Shown: positions 10,495 to 21,913 of the stretch, piece after piece | Numbering within the stretch: the stretch's first letter is position 1 | How the letters are laid out: every line of letters starts with the position of its first letter | Assembly (NCBI GenBank): GCA_030267965.1 | Contig: BRYA01000286.1 | Coordinates: 732 to 57,498, forward strand | Source of the DNA: Triparma columacea | Taxonomy: Eukaryota; Sar; Bolidophyceae; Parmales; Triparmaceae | Reading direction: 5' to 3' | DNA length: 56,767 nucleotides | Position numbers and translations under genes: made by a program | Notes under the pieces: model-generated | Seen by the model: the letters and a program-made list of their open reading frames with translations, nothing else | Told to the model about the DNA's origin: nothing | The model's database searches: none

Positions 10495-11681
10495 ATGAAA
10501 CGCCAAATTCCACTGCTTTTATGCCTTGCTCTATTGCCCCAAGATGTCATAGGGCACGGGCGCCTGGTTATGCCGGCGCCGCGGGAGGGCAACGTTGAGG
10601 ACCCCGATCAGCCCATAAACTTCAACGGAGATGATGAGCCAGAGTCCAACAGGTTTCCAGTTAACAACCCGTCAGCTCACCCTGAGGGGCAGTCGTTCGT
10701 CTGCCGAGTTCCCAACGATCAGAAAAGCGACGTTCCCCTTACAATCACCGCCGGCGACAGTCTCGAAGTGAAGTGGAAGTTCACCGCCGATCACCCGGGG
10801 GACGGGGGCCTCTTCATATCTTATGACACAGACTTCACAGACACGCAGGACATGCGTTTCTTCAAGATCGCCAATTTCCCCCAGCAGCGCCGAGACAACG
10901 AGAAGCTCCTTTCTGTGAAGCTCCCCTCCTGGCTCCCCCCCGGGCCCGCCATCCTTCGTTGGGACTGGTACGCAACTCACAACGCTCCTTGGACGGAGTT
11001 CTATGCCAACTGCGTTGACATTAAAATAGCCTCAACCTCCACCGTCTCCCCCGGCGATATTCCCAGCTATAAGATGGTGGTCGGGGGGTCCTCCCCTAAT
11101 AGCTACTCTGAGGTGAGACTGGTTGATGATGGGTGTTGATTGAGACGAAAATCTAATAACTCAATTCGTCACCCCCCCCCCCCTACTCAGTACGACTGCC
11201 CCACCTGTTGGTGCTTTGACTGCTCCGCTGAAGACTGGACCCAATTGGGTATCAACGGCCCCCCCTGCGTTGGTGGGGTTGAGGGCAATTGCTGCGACGT
11301 GAGTAAGTACAACCCGGTGGACTACGAAGCGGAGAGCGGGGGGGGGTTCGAGACTTGCAGGGACAAGGGTAACAGCGGGCCTGCTCCCTGGCTTGATGGG
11401 GGGAACGAAGGGGGCGACCAGGAGGAGGGAGGGGGGGNNNNNNNNNNNNNNNNNNNNNNNNNNNNNNNNNNNNNNNNNNNAATGAACTGAAGATTCCCCT
11501 ACTAGTCGGTGGGGCATTCATCGCGGGCGCAGTATTCGCGGGCGTGGTAATCCTGTGCGTCATGGGGAAGTGCTGCGTAGGAGGATGGTGCTGTGAAGGA
11601 TCGAACAAGGGACCCAAGAGGCACGGGGGGGGACCCAGGAAGCACGGGGGGGTACGGATGATGGGACCGGGGAGAGTTTAG
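10495..11681 (+). CDS. LPMO-like secreted protein with C-terminal membrane anchor (assembly gap inside)
   Basis: Exons 10495-11112 and 11191-11681, with an intron GTGAGA...CTACTCAG. Residues 1-20 form a signal peptide, and cleavage would expose His21 in HGRLVMPAPREG, the N-terminal copper-brace histidine of lytic polysaccharide monooxygenases. ADHPGDGGLFISYD offers a second histidine, and LRWDWYATHNAPWTEFYANC resembles the conserved C-terminal core strand with an aromatic axial residue. Exon 2 adds a Cys-rich segment (CPTCWCFDC, CCD), then an acidic Gly-rich linker broken by 43 Ns. After the gap a different nominal frame reads a hydrophobic helix (IPLLVGGAFIAGAVFAGVVI) and a Cys/Lys/Gly-rich tail ending at TAG 11681, so the gap length must be wrong modulo 3. 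Oxidative cleavage of a wall polysaccharide is known for the family; the LPMO class and substrate are undetermined. Confidence 0.75.
11438..11480. other. Assembly gap (43 N)
   Basis: The run of N follows a G7 tract inside the linker of the LPMO-like gene. The frames before and after the gap agree only if the true length is not 43. Confidence 0.98.
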
Positions 11682-11745
11682 GGCTTGTTCGAGGGGAGGG
11701 CGAGGCCTTTAAAATCATGAACCGATTTAAGACATTCCTTCTTGT

Positions 11746-12668
11746 TCAAAACTTGGTCTTAGTCCTTACCAGCAGCTCCTTTGTCTTCTCGCTGTTCGGC
11801 AGTACGTTGACCTTGTATGCGAGCGCCCTGTACGCGTCGTAATGTTCGCATGCGTGCCCGCTATCCGTCTGTCCCCTCGCTACCAATTGCCTCGCTAGGT
11901 TCCTGTACGTCATCGTGTCGGGGTGGTGCGTCCTGCCCTGGATGCCTGGGCCAAGCTGGATGGCTATCCGGTTGTGCTTTACAGCGTCACGGGTGTTGCC
12001 GAGGATGTCGAAGATTTTGGCAATGTTACGGTGGGCCATGGCGTTCGAGGAGTCAAGGGTTATCACGCGCTCGCACATCTCCTGGGCCTTGGTGAACTTT
12101 CCCTTCTTGCAGAGGACGGCGGCGAGGTTGTTCATAGCGGTGGTGTGCTTCCTGTTTATGCTTATGGCCTCCTGGAGCTGGAGTTCAGCCTGGTCATAAC
12201 GACCTTGCTTATAGAGGGCGAGACCATAGTCGTTCCGAGCGTTAGCGGACCCTGGGTTGTAGTTTACTGCTAATTTGTGGTGTTTTATTTCTGGACAGGT
12301 GGAGGGGGGGAAAAGAGGGGGGTGGATGAGAGGGCACTAGGAAGAGGAGGAGAATAGTGTAGCTTTGGCCTTGACGTCGACAATCATAACTAAACTCGCT
12401 GCTGTCTTCGCTAGCTGCCTTGCTTACCGTTCCTAGTGTCGTTAATCTCCCCGTAAAGTGGCGCAACGTGGTGGTGGTACCTCGCATTCCCAGGGTTCTG
12501 TTTCATCTTCGTCTTCCAGTACTCCTTCGCTTCCACCCTCCTCCCAATGTCCTGCCAGGATAAGTTACGAGCAAAGGGGGGGAGATTGGGATCATTCATG
12601 GGGTTGTACTTCGAGATGTCGGAGATTGTGGGGTGCTTGGCAAGGAGACGGGATTTGGAAGCGTCCAT
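11746..12668 (-). CDS. Tetratricopeptide-repeat protein
   Basis: Exons 12668-12428 and 12290-11746, joined in phase 1 by a GTAAGC...CTGTCCAG intron, give 261 aa. The N terminus (MDASKSRLLAKHPTISDIS...) is followed by an aromatic/basic segment around WQDIGRRVEAKEYW. At least three TPR helix pairs follow, with signatures such as ARNDYGLALYKQGRYDQAE, AMNNLAAVLCKKGKFTKAQ and AHRNIAKIFDILGNTRDAV. TPRs are protein-binding scaffolds. The compact protein with a charged C-terminal tail could be a ciliary, trafficking or assembly factor, but nothing in the sequence decides this. It runs convergently toward the LPMO-like gene and is head-to-head with the actin-bundling gene. The start is the first ATG in frame; the open frame upstream has only a GTG. 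Confidence 0.85.
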
Positions 12669-13033
12669 TTTGGGGTTGATGGAGAGTGACGGGAGGGTAC
12701 TTTTTGAAATTGTCACGGCGGGTAGTGTAGCGGCTGGCGACTGAAGTAGAAGGTGTTGTTTGTTTGCTTGTTCTCAATGTGTGTCTGGAGAGGGGGTGGA
12801 GAGGGGGGGAAGCAGAGGGAGATTGGAGCGTAAATCAAGGGTTTATTGTATATATTGTTACAGGAGTGCGAGGGGCTTTGTTTATTTTGTGCGAGATCCG
12901 TTTGCTTCAGAAGAAATTGTTGTGGTTTTGTCAACAGCTCCCTCTGGTTGCTTGGCCTTCTCCGACGCTTGGCCTTCTCCGGACTCTTGGCCTTCTTCCC
13001 TGGCACAAAAAAGCCACACACAAAGCAAACAAT
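12669..13033. other. Divergent intergenic spacer
   Basis: A 365-bp head-to-head spacer separates the TPR gene and the actin-bundling gene. It contains a GA-rich stretch near 12785-12830 and a short direct repeat of a TGGCCTTCTCCG-type unit at about 12952-12992. It is probably a bidirectional promoter, by position only. Confidence 0.45.
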
Positions 13034-14808
13034 ATGTCTGGATTTGACGCTAAAAGTGACATGGAGAAGGTATGACTCGTGCTCTTGACCTTAACATTTA
13101 CAACTTTGCCTTCCAGATGTCTCAGAGTATCCAAGAACTGAAGGTCCCGAAAAAGATCCTTCGTGAGAACCGTCCAAGGAATTTAACCCTTTTAAGATAT
13201 ATTTTGGGTGTAAATATGGTATCTCCGTTGCGTACCTTTCACCTGCTTTCTATACCATCTCATCAACGATATTAATCGAATTAGTATATATGGAATATTC
13301 TACATCCCTCACAACAGTTTTCGCTGCTGAACGTATTTCAGAATGAATCTCTCTCTGCCAAATTCATAGCTACGCTTGCCGTTCTGATGCATCCGTCTCT
13401 TCTCTTTATTTACCTCTCTACTCGCTCGATTCGCACTCTCTCACCCTCCTTCACTTGCTTCCACCACAGCTCTCCCATGTGAACAACCTTGTCTATAAGG
13501 AGCAGGCTATCTGGTTCCTCAACGCCTTCTGGGTGACCGGTCCCAAATTCGGTTCCAACCCTACAGCCTCCGAGGAGGTTTGGACCTTCCACAAGACGTG
13601 CGTCGAGCTAGACAGGGATAAAAAGGAGGAAGGAAACGAGCTCAACGAGTTTGACGCGCACAGACTCATCGAAAAGTGCGACTCCGCGCTGACGGTCCAG
13701 GAGATGAGGCGCGTCCTGAAGGAGATCGACGTCGACTTCAACAAGATGGTCTCCCTAACAGAGTTCATGATCTACAAGTTCGGGGTAGACTGGCATGAGC
13801 TCGTCAACGCCCCCCAGGGATGCGACATGGGGGCCATCAACCAAGCTCAGGCTGGGCTCGACAACGCAAACAAGATGCTCCAGCAGGCCATCGACGCCGC
13901 GAACAAGGCAAAGGACGATCACGCCGCCAGCCAGCTGGCGGAGGAGAAAAGCAAGGAGGAAGAGATCAACTCAGCTAAGGCCGCGGAGGAAAGCAAGAAG
14001 GCGGAGGTGGTACTGGCGGAGGCGAAGGAACAGGCGGAGGGTGCCCTGGCAGAGTTGACTGCGCAGGAGGAAGCGTTCAAGAAGAAGTGCGACGACCTTG
14101 AAGCTAAGGGAAGGTGAGATAGATTGGGGGAGTTAGGAAGATATCGAAGAGGAAGAGCGATGATGTTTTGCGGTGTGGCGATGATGTTTTGCGGTGTGGC
14201 GATGATGTTTTGCGGTGTGGCGATGATGATTTGCGATGTATTACAGTACAGGAGGTACATTTATGGCGGTCACCTGCAGCTCTAGTTCCAACCCCCTTCC
14301 TTCGGTCGTCTCTTTGCTCGCTCCACCCCTCCCGCCCCGCAGTGACGACACTCTAGGCGTTGTCAAGAGGAACAAGGCCAAGGCCGAGCTAGCCATGGCA
14401 AAGGCGGAGGACCCAATGCCTCTTCGAATGGCTAAGATCCACCAAGAGGCTGCCGTGAGGAAGGTCACAAAGGCTACCGTCAAGGCTGGGGCCGCAACCG
14501 CAGCTGCGGAGACCGCCGCGAAGCTCGCCATTGCCGCAAGGAAGGAAGCCGAGAGGGCTGCTATCGAGGCTAGCGCTGCTGCGAAGGCTGCGGAGGAGGC
14601 CATCCCCGTCGCCCAGGCCGCGTTCGCGGAGGCGGAGGCGATCCTTGATGACGTCAAGAAGAACAACAGCGGGAGCGGGGAGGGCAACATCTGGTACATC
14701 GATAGGGAACTTGAGGAGGCAAAAAGGTTCTTGCCAAAGAGTAAATTCGCGGCCGCCCAGGCTGCCGCGGCGGCTGCCAAGGAGGCTGCCAAGAGCCCGA
14801 TGAAGTAA
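13034..14808 (+). CDS. Calcium-regulated 34-kDa-type actin-bundling protein
   Basis: Proposed exons: 13034-13069, 13117-13218 (end uncertain), 13470-14113 and 14343-14808; phase closes to 415 aa. Exon 3 carries QAIWFLNAFW, an ELNEFDAHRLIEKC helix and an EF-hand-like EIDVDFNKMVSLTEFMIYKF segment, and exon 4 ends with GNIWYIDRELEEAKRF. This order matches the Dictyostelium ABP34 family, which bundles F-actin and is inhibited by calcium. Between them lies a long Ala/Lys/Glu-rich helix (about residues 190-390), probably a coiled coil and longer than in the Dictyostelium protein. The exon 2 donor is the weak point: the in-phase choice is GTATCT after 13218, while a better-looking GTGAGA near 13160 breaks phase. 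Confidence 0.75.
14157..14240. repeat. 21-bp intronic tandem repeat
   Basis: Three exact units of gcgatgatgttttgcggtgtg plus a degenerate fourth lie in intron 3 of the actin-bundling gene. The unit is a multiple of three, so the array reads open, but exon joining skips it. Confidence 0.85.
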
Positions 14809-15005
14809 ATTTGATGAAGGGGGTTTGTGTGGGTGGGTGGGGGCGGGAAGAATTAGGCGCGTAACATTGCTGCCGTCCCTTTCATTGGAGGCGGACCGGT
14901 TCGAACGAGGGGAGCTTCATTTATAGATTCGCGCGTTTGCAGGTAAAAGTTTACCCTTATACAATTGGAATAAAAAAACAGAGAAGGTTTTGATCAACGG
15001 GCGAT

Positions 15006-15646
15006 CTAATCGGAGTCCTCCGCCTTGTCCTTCTTGCTCTTCTTCTCCTTCTTCTCTTTCTTCTCCTTCTTCTCTTTCTTCTCCTTCTTCTCCTTCTTCT
15101 CCCTCTTCTCCTTCTTCTCCTTCTTTCTCTTCTTCCTCGCCTCCTTCTCTCCTGCATCAACAGCACGCTTGCCATGAATCTTTTCGAGATCATCCCGAGA
15201 TCTTTCTCCGAGCTTGGCTTCTCGCATACCATTTTTCACCATCCTTGTTGGAGAGGTCGTAACCTTCTTGCGCTTCTTTGACTTTACAGGGTTCCCAACT
15301 GCGACTAGAGAACCCAGCACGTCGTTCAAGGCGCCACCATCGTTACTACCAGACCATCCCTGGTGACCCATATCACCACCCCCACCGATAGCTTCGCCAT
15401 CTCTCCGCTTTGATACCTTAATTGCCGTCGTTATTCCCCCTCCATCCTTCCCCAAACCGGTATCGGGCTTCCACCCCATCTGTGGTGAGAGAGTGCATAC
15501 GCATTAGATTTTTTCCCCTGCCCCCTTCCCCTTGCCCTGCCCACCGCCCTTCTCACCTTAATCATTTGCTTCCAGGCAAACGAGCCCTCCTTGGGAAGGC
15601 TGTTAGTGGATGGCTTACCAACTGCAGTAGGAGGAGGCTTAGCCAT
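15006..15646 (-). CDS. G-patch protein with Lys/Glu-rich tail
   Basis: Exons 15646-15557 and 15479-15006, phase 0 with a GTGAGA...CACAG intron, give 187 aa. The join produces FAWKQMIK followed by MGWKPDTGLGKDGGGITTAI, a G-patch with its hhxxxGaxxGxGlGxxxxG pattern. The C-terminal 45 residues are runs of KKEKKEK with a final acidic tip. G-patch proteins activate DEAH-box RNA helicases, and short ones with KKE tails (PINX1/Gno1/Tma23 type) are nucleolar ribosome-assembly factors, so a nucleolar role is likely but inferred. The CTT-rich coding tract was checked as a low-complexity artefact, but it continues a conserved domain in frame. Confidence 0.85.
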
Positions 15647-16638
15647 TATTTAGTAAATGAACGGTGGGGTAAAAATGAGAGGATATGTGAACGGACCACA
15701 GAAAAGAAAAGAGTGAAAATTAACTGTGGAAAGTGGCGTGCGTCTAGGATGCACAAGATGCCTTATAAGTGTTCTTATTGTCCGAAGTGAAGGACTTTAG
15801 ATAGGACTGTATCGCTTTGGATTGTCCCTCAGAGTTTTTTGGTTCGGCCAAAAATCGGAAAAAAATTAAAATGTCTATTTTATACCTACAAAATATATAT
15901 TGTTACCAATGATCAAATTAGTAAACTATTGTGTTATATGTGATATATATTAAACTTTTTTTGACATCTCAAGAATATAATTTTATTAATGTCTCAAATG
16001 TAACTTAATATATGCAATGAAGTTAATAATATTGTATTTTGAATGTTTCTGTACATTAACATTAGCTAAATAAATATTTGAAATTTCTCAGGTGTAAAAT
16101 ATTCTGTTGTATGACTTTTTATACATTTTAAAATCGATTTAGGTAATTGTATACTGACATAAAGATATTGAGATATCAATAAAGAATTTAGAAGACTTTT
16201 GAAACATGTTGCGATTTGATTTTGATTTGTGATTTTGACGATACTTTATCGCTCGACTCCGGTGCTATCCGTCGCTTCCGGTGTTATCCGTCGCTTCCGG
16301 TGCCATTTTCGTTGATCCCCACCCTGGCTTTTCCTGCTTGTTTGATGTGCAATTTCAACGACAAGCACCGTGCATCTGGTTATGATTACTAAGTTTGCAT
16401 CAACCCTGCCCATGACTACATCCCCAACTCTCTCACGCCGTCCTTCAGCTCGTCCTTTCATTGGACTTGCGATTGCAGCGCGCTGTTTTAATAATAATAA
16501 TCAAGCCACATGTCATGTCAAACCTACTACACCGATTTTACATGTCATCTAAAATACATTGGTGCGAGCCGTCCTCTCCACATCTTCACTAGAAAGGACC
16601 TTCCCACTGTACTTCCAGTGAGACTTCACCCGCCCCCT
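15647..16638. other. Intergenic with AT-rich island
   Basis: A stretch of about 990 bp without a gene. About 15850-16215 is strikingly AT-rich (near one quarter G+C by eye), unlike everything around it, with stops in all frames. At 16255-16305 a short direct repeat (ttccggtg-tatccgtcgc type) occurs. No tRNA, rRNA or organellar gene could be recognised in it. Confidence 0.6.
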
Positions 16639-18048
16639 CTACTCTCCTCCCATGTCCTCCCCCCCATTGTCACCCAGCCCTGCGCTCTTGACCAAGTCCT
16701 CAAAGGTCTCCTCCTTCTCCTTTCCCTCTTCCCTGTTCAACACCTCTTTCGCCTCAAGCCTGTTGCTCGCTATTACAGTCCTCCCGCTGTCCATAGCAGT
16801 GTCGTCGCCCTCATTGTCATTCTTCCCGCCGCTCTTGTCCAGAGAGCTACCTTTCCACCTTTCTTCTTTCACCTCATTGCCGCTCATCGTATCCTCTTCC
16901 AACCCCTCAAGAGATGGCAGACTCCCAGGTACGCTGACTGTGCTCATCAAGCTCTCCCTCCTGCTCTCGCTCTCGTTCTTGTTCCTCTCATTGATTCTCA
17001 GCAGCCCCCCATTCTCACCCTTCCCTTCCTCCCCCCTACTGCTTTTCGGGCTTGCGTTGTCCAACTTTAACGTAGCGACATCCTCTACTTTAGGGCTCTT
17101 GCTAAGCATCTCGGCCTTCATTTTTTCGCTACCCTGGCTCTGCAAGCTCCTGAGGCTCCCACCCATGAGCATATCGACCCGCTTGTTGAGTGGGCTGTTT
17201 TTAGTGCTCTCCATCCTTTCCCTTTGGTCCATGGTCTTCATCTTGTCGTTGTCCCCAACCTTGATGACATCACTGACAATAAGCGCCTGAGTTATCAGAG
17301 CAATCTGCTGCTGCAAGGTGTCCACCATGAGCCTGCACTCCTGGACGCCCTCGTTGGTAGCCTTGATGCACTTGTTGAGCTCCTCCTGCTCAGCTTTTAA
17401 GTCCCTCCTCTTCTTCGTCTCGAGGTTGGAAACTTCAACCTTGTACTTTTCCATGATGATCTCCTCCATTAACTTTCTCTCCTCTGCGTACTTCCCTACG
17501 ACTTCCTCAAAGTCGTCTCTCTTAAGTATATGGAGCTCAACAAAGTTCTTCGCTCTGACATTGCACGTTCTCGTGGTGTTCAAAATGAGTGCAATCTCCC
17601 CAAAATAGTCACCCTCGTATAGCTCTTTCACTACCTTCTCAGTCTTGACGAGGTTGGAGAGATTAGGACTATCTCTTCCTTCTCCGGTCTTTCCTGAGCT
17701 GTCCACCGCATCGTCTGCGACCTTCGCGTTGCCGCCCTTCCCTTTGCCGTCCTTTCTCGTGGCAGCTTTCATGACCCCCCCCGCAAAGTTGCTGAGCTTC
17801 CTCATCCCACGAGCATACGTTTTCTTTTTCTCCTCATCGTCCCCAGAGTTCCTCCCTTCACTCATTTCCACCTCCCCAGGCAAAACGCTTACAATCTTGT
17901 TCGTAGAGAATCCTTTCTGCAACGGGAAAGCCACCCTGGGCTCCACTCTCCCTACCCTGCTTGGAACCCTCAGTGTCTTCTCCAGCCGTGTGTCTGATCC
18001 TGTGTCTGATCCCTGCGCACCCTCCTTATTCGTCCCTCCCTCTTCAGA

Positions 18049-18081
<33 letters not shown>

Positions 18082-21000
18082 CTCACGTTTCCTCAGGGCA
18101 GCCCGCTCTCTCAAGATCCTCAAGTCGGACTCTGCGGGGATGGCATCTATGCTGTGCTTGCGGGTTTCGATGACGCTCCTCTCCCTCTTGCTGAACCTAT
18201 AACGGGGGAGGAGAGAAGGAAGTTAGGAAGAAGGAGTGCGGAAGAGAGAATGTAAGGTCAGACGCGTTGGATTTCAACGCTTGGAAAGGCGATCGAGCAA
18301 TAAAGCAGACGTGTCTGATTCCAGCCCCTTGCGCCGAGCCTCACTTCGATCGTCGCCTTGCTCACCTTGGGCTCAATTCAGAATCCTTCTTACTGCTTTC
18401 CCTACTCAGCGGCCCCGTCTCCATGGTCCTCGCGCTGTACGTCTTGTTTTCAACCAAAAGTCCCATTTCGCTTCTCTCAGGCCTGGTCCATCCTTTTTTG
18501 ATTTTCTTCTTCTTCTGCTCCTCTGCCATTTTGGCAGACATCGCGTGCAAGCTTTCCGCCATTGCTCCGACTATGCTGCTCCTCCTCCTCCCCGTAAGTT
18601 TCGGCCCCTCATCCTCCCTCGCTAAGCTCTTCCGAATAGCTTTGGATGCGAACACAACACTGTCTTCCTTTTTCCTTCCACCGTCGGCCGGTGCATCCTC
18701 AGAAATCGATTTCAGAGCCACAGCAGAATTCTTCGACGTCGGCATGGCGACGAAGTCGTTGACTGTCACCTCGCACACGCCCCTGCTAATCAGGTACATC
18801 TCCTCCCCCGGAACCCCCTTGTGCACTATGTAGTCGTTGGGGAGGAATACCTGCGTAACCAGGATCGTCACCAGCCTCTGGACGACTTCCGGGCTGCACT
18901 GCCGGAGGAAGGGAACGGAGAGGATGAGGTTGGTCCTCAGGTACAGGTAGACCTCGCTCTCGAGCTGCTTGCTCAGCTCAGGGATGAAGCTGTGCACCCG
19001 CCCGTCGAGGCTCCGGTACTCCTTCCAGATGTGGTCGTAGTACATGATGATTCTGTGCTTGAGCTGCTGCGGAAGTGAGAGGTGGTTCATACTCTCGAAG
19101 AGGTACTCCATCTGAAATGAGCGGAGAGTGGAGGGTGGCGAGGGTTGCGTTAATTAATTTTATGTCACGAGGTGCGTGGTGTTGTAGGTTCGCGACGCAT
19201 CCACAATCCTCACCTTCCTCTGGTACGCCGTGCTGTTAGCTGAGAAGTTAGCTATGTACATGGAAACGTTACCGAAGATAACAGCCAGCACAATGCTTCC
19301 TACTAGGATAAGTCCGCTGCAGTAAAACTTCTCTTCGACGCTGATGGGATCTATATGTTCGCCCTGGATGAGTAGCATGGAGTTGTAGAAGGCCGTCGCG
19401 TACCGGGCGTCGTTAGAGCTGCTGTTGGTGGTGCAGCTCTGCGTCGGCAGCCCCTCCTCGAAGGTATTGCCGTCATACACTCCGGTCCTAATGAGCTCCG
19501 TGTACTCGGCGAGGTCGTATTGTTCGCAGTCCGCCCGCGAGAACCACACGTCTTCCATGACGGGGAAGAACATGCACGTCATGTAGTGGACTACAGTGAT
19601 AATGCCAAGGAGGAGCGAGAAAAGGCGGAGGATGTTGGAGTTGCGAGAGTACTGGAACCACCACACGACCTCGGGCCTAATTTTGGCCATTTTTACGAGC
19701 CTCATTATTCTCATGATCTTAAGAAGTCTGAGTAGGCGGGGGAGCTGCGGCGGCGAGCGGGTTCGAGTCGGAGCGACGGTAGGGGTGTATGCGTTAGTCT
19801 TTCCATTTCTTCGAGTGTTGCAAACAAAACCTGCCGAGCCATAGAGGAGCGGATCGCGTGGCACTTCGGCCACGTCCTCACCTTGAACCCTTTGAGCAAC
19901 GACGTAGCCGACGCGGTGTTAGAGCCCTCACCGCCCGTCGACAAGTCGTCTTCACTGCTCGCGGCCTGGATGATGAGGTCGAATGGGACGGAGGCGGCGA
20001 GGTCTAGAAGGAACCACGACTTCAGGTAAGTAATCGCAATCACCTTCCTGTCGAGTACGAGCTTCTTTTGAGCAGATATTATTGCCACATTGAAGGTCAT
20101 TACCAGGTCAACCATGAAGAGAATATCAGTGGTTAGGTCGAAGCTGGGATGGTTTGATGGTAGCGAAGGGTTTCGGATAAAGTGAGTGTCAGAGGAGGGC
20201 CCTCCCTTTGTTGCTCCCCACCGCCGTCCCTTCCCTTCCTTTCTCGTCCTCTCACCTCCACCACGAGCTTCCCGTTTTATGTATCACCCTGAAAGACACC
20301 GTGTACGGTATGTACACCGCCTGGAATAGCACGAGCACGAGGATCATGATTTCCCACAGTCTCCTGAAGGTGCTGTGCGGGTGCATTGGCCTTTTCAGCC
20401 GGTGATTTAATTGCTTGGACTCCTTCTCAGCCATGGCCTTCATGGCCTGCTCCATCTCGTCCGGGTCGACTTCGACGGAGAGCCTGCGGAGGTTGAAGTG
20501 GGCGACCATCGCGTTGTGCTGGCTGGACTTTTCCTTGATGTTCGTCCTGAGCTCCCTTTTCTTCTTGCTCATCAGCATCTCCCTTTTCCGATGCGAGGCT
20601 TGAGGCTTTACCTGCGCCTCGTTCGTGTACTTGGTGATAAGGAGCGACAGGGACTCCCAGTGGTTGGCCCCACCCCTTTGACCACCGTCTTTCTTTTGGT
20701 CGGGGCCGGCGTTCTTGAGCTTCGTTATCACATCGTGAATCTTGTCAGCGAATTCATCAAACGACACAACACCGTCGCCGTTCTTGTCCACGTCAGTCAC
20801 CATCTGCACGAAAGGGGGTGGGCGGGTGGTAAAGGGGGTGGGCGGGTGAGGTTAGAGGAACTACTGCCTGTGCCTGCCCGCTGGTATCCGGCATGTTACT
20901 AGCACCGCCACAGCTCTGCCGCTTATGCTTCGTTTGTCATCGTGTCATCGTGCCATCGTCCCCCCCCCCCCCCTCACCTCATTCAGTTCCTGCTCGCTCA

Positions 21001-21287
21001 AGTTGGTTTGGAAGAGTGTGTCCATGACGTGCTTGAGCTCCTCCGCGGTAACGCTACCGTCACCATCGGTGTCGAAGAGCTGGAAGGCGTCACGCATCAG
21101 CTTGCGCTCCTTCTCGGAGATGTGGCGTTCAGACGTTTCGGGACTCTTCGGTGTCAGACCATCAACCTAAGTAAGAGGTAGGGGAGGGGGGTTGGGTTAG
21201 GGTGAGGAGTGGGGAAGACGAAATATATAACTCAGTGGGGCCGGGGTGCCAGAGGGGGGTCGGACAACAAACTTTCATGGCTTTCAT
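16639..21287 (-). CDS. EF-hand, EAG-like channel with C-linker and interrupted cyclic-nucleotide-binding domain
   Basis: Exons 21166-20978, 20803-20256, 20143-19882, 19744-19214, 19111-18366 and 18196-16639 keep phase at every join. A tiny first exon 21287-21273 (MKAMK) is tentative because its donor is GTTTGT. From residue 1 at 21166 the parts are: two EF-hands (DTDGDGSVTAEE, DVDKNGDGVVSFDE); S1 near 225-245 (MILVLVLFQAVYI); S2/S3; S4 (LPRLLRLLKIMRIMRLVKM) with a basic residue every third position; S5; a pore loop ARYATAFYNSMLLIQGEHID; S6; a C-linker; and a CNBD that starts FLPNDYIVHKGVPGEEMYLI. The CNBD resumes about 300 residues later with YFGEIALILNTTRTCNVRA, the phosphate-binding cassette. 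The filter is QGE-type, not GYG. It is a plasma- or endomembrane cation channel sensing calcium, voltage and possibly cyclic nucleotide; ion selectivity is unknown. Confidence 0.88.
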
Positions 21288-21913
21288 GTGTGAACTGGCT
21301 CTCGGAACTTTAGTTGACACTTGCCTTTAGATTGTCTATAGTCATGTTGATATATTAGAGTGTCTCACGAGGGGTTAGGATATACAAATTAAGATATATA
21401 CCGAGTTGGCTATTTTATTTGACTCGTGTGTGTTGCGTAAAATGGGGTAGGACAGGGTCAGGTCGTTAGTAGGGGTGGTGGGTTGAGGTTGATTTTACAG
21501 CCTCCTGAAGCGTGGGAGCAGCGAAAATTACCGCCCTAGATGGAAATGATGGACCGGGGACGACAATTCAGGGGGCCAACCGCGGTTAGATGATGTGTGG
21601 AGGAAGGTTTGGAATTTAAGAAGGTAAGAATGCTCTACTATGGCTGGCACAAAACGACCTTGTTGCAAATGGTGAAACTCAACCGGCGGTCCAGTCAGAT
21701 CTTTTTTGGTGCAGTTTGGCCAAACGTCTCCCTTTGCGTCCCCTCTGCAAATCCTAAACCGCGTCAACAATTAATCTTCCCGAAGGCGTGCGCGGAGGGC
21801 GGACAAGAGAGCTGAGCGCGGCAAAAGACGTAATTAAAATTAATTGGCCATTAAAAAAGCAAAGACATGAACTGGTTTGAAAAATACAAAACAAAGCATC
21901 GGCTCAAGAAATA
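21288..21913. other. Intergenic, no gene seen
   Basis: About 630 bp upstream of the channel gene and downstream of the small membrane-protein gene. Short frames on both strands lack motifs. No RNA gene is recognised. Confidence 0.5.

Noticed and set aside
18236..18833. Plus-strand frames of 129 and 188 codons
   Set aside because: They overlap the channel's C-linker/CNBD exon and an intron on the other strand; no motifs.
19745..19790. GGTTCGAGTC, resembling a tRNA T-arm
   Set aside because: No matching A-box, acceptor stem or anticodon arm at the right distance; it lies in a channel intron.
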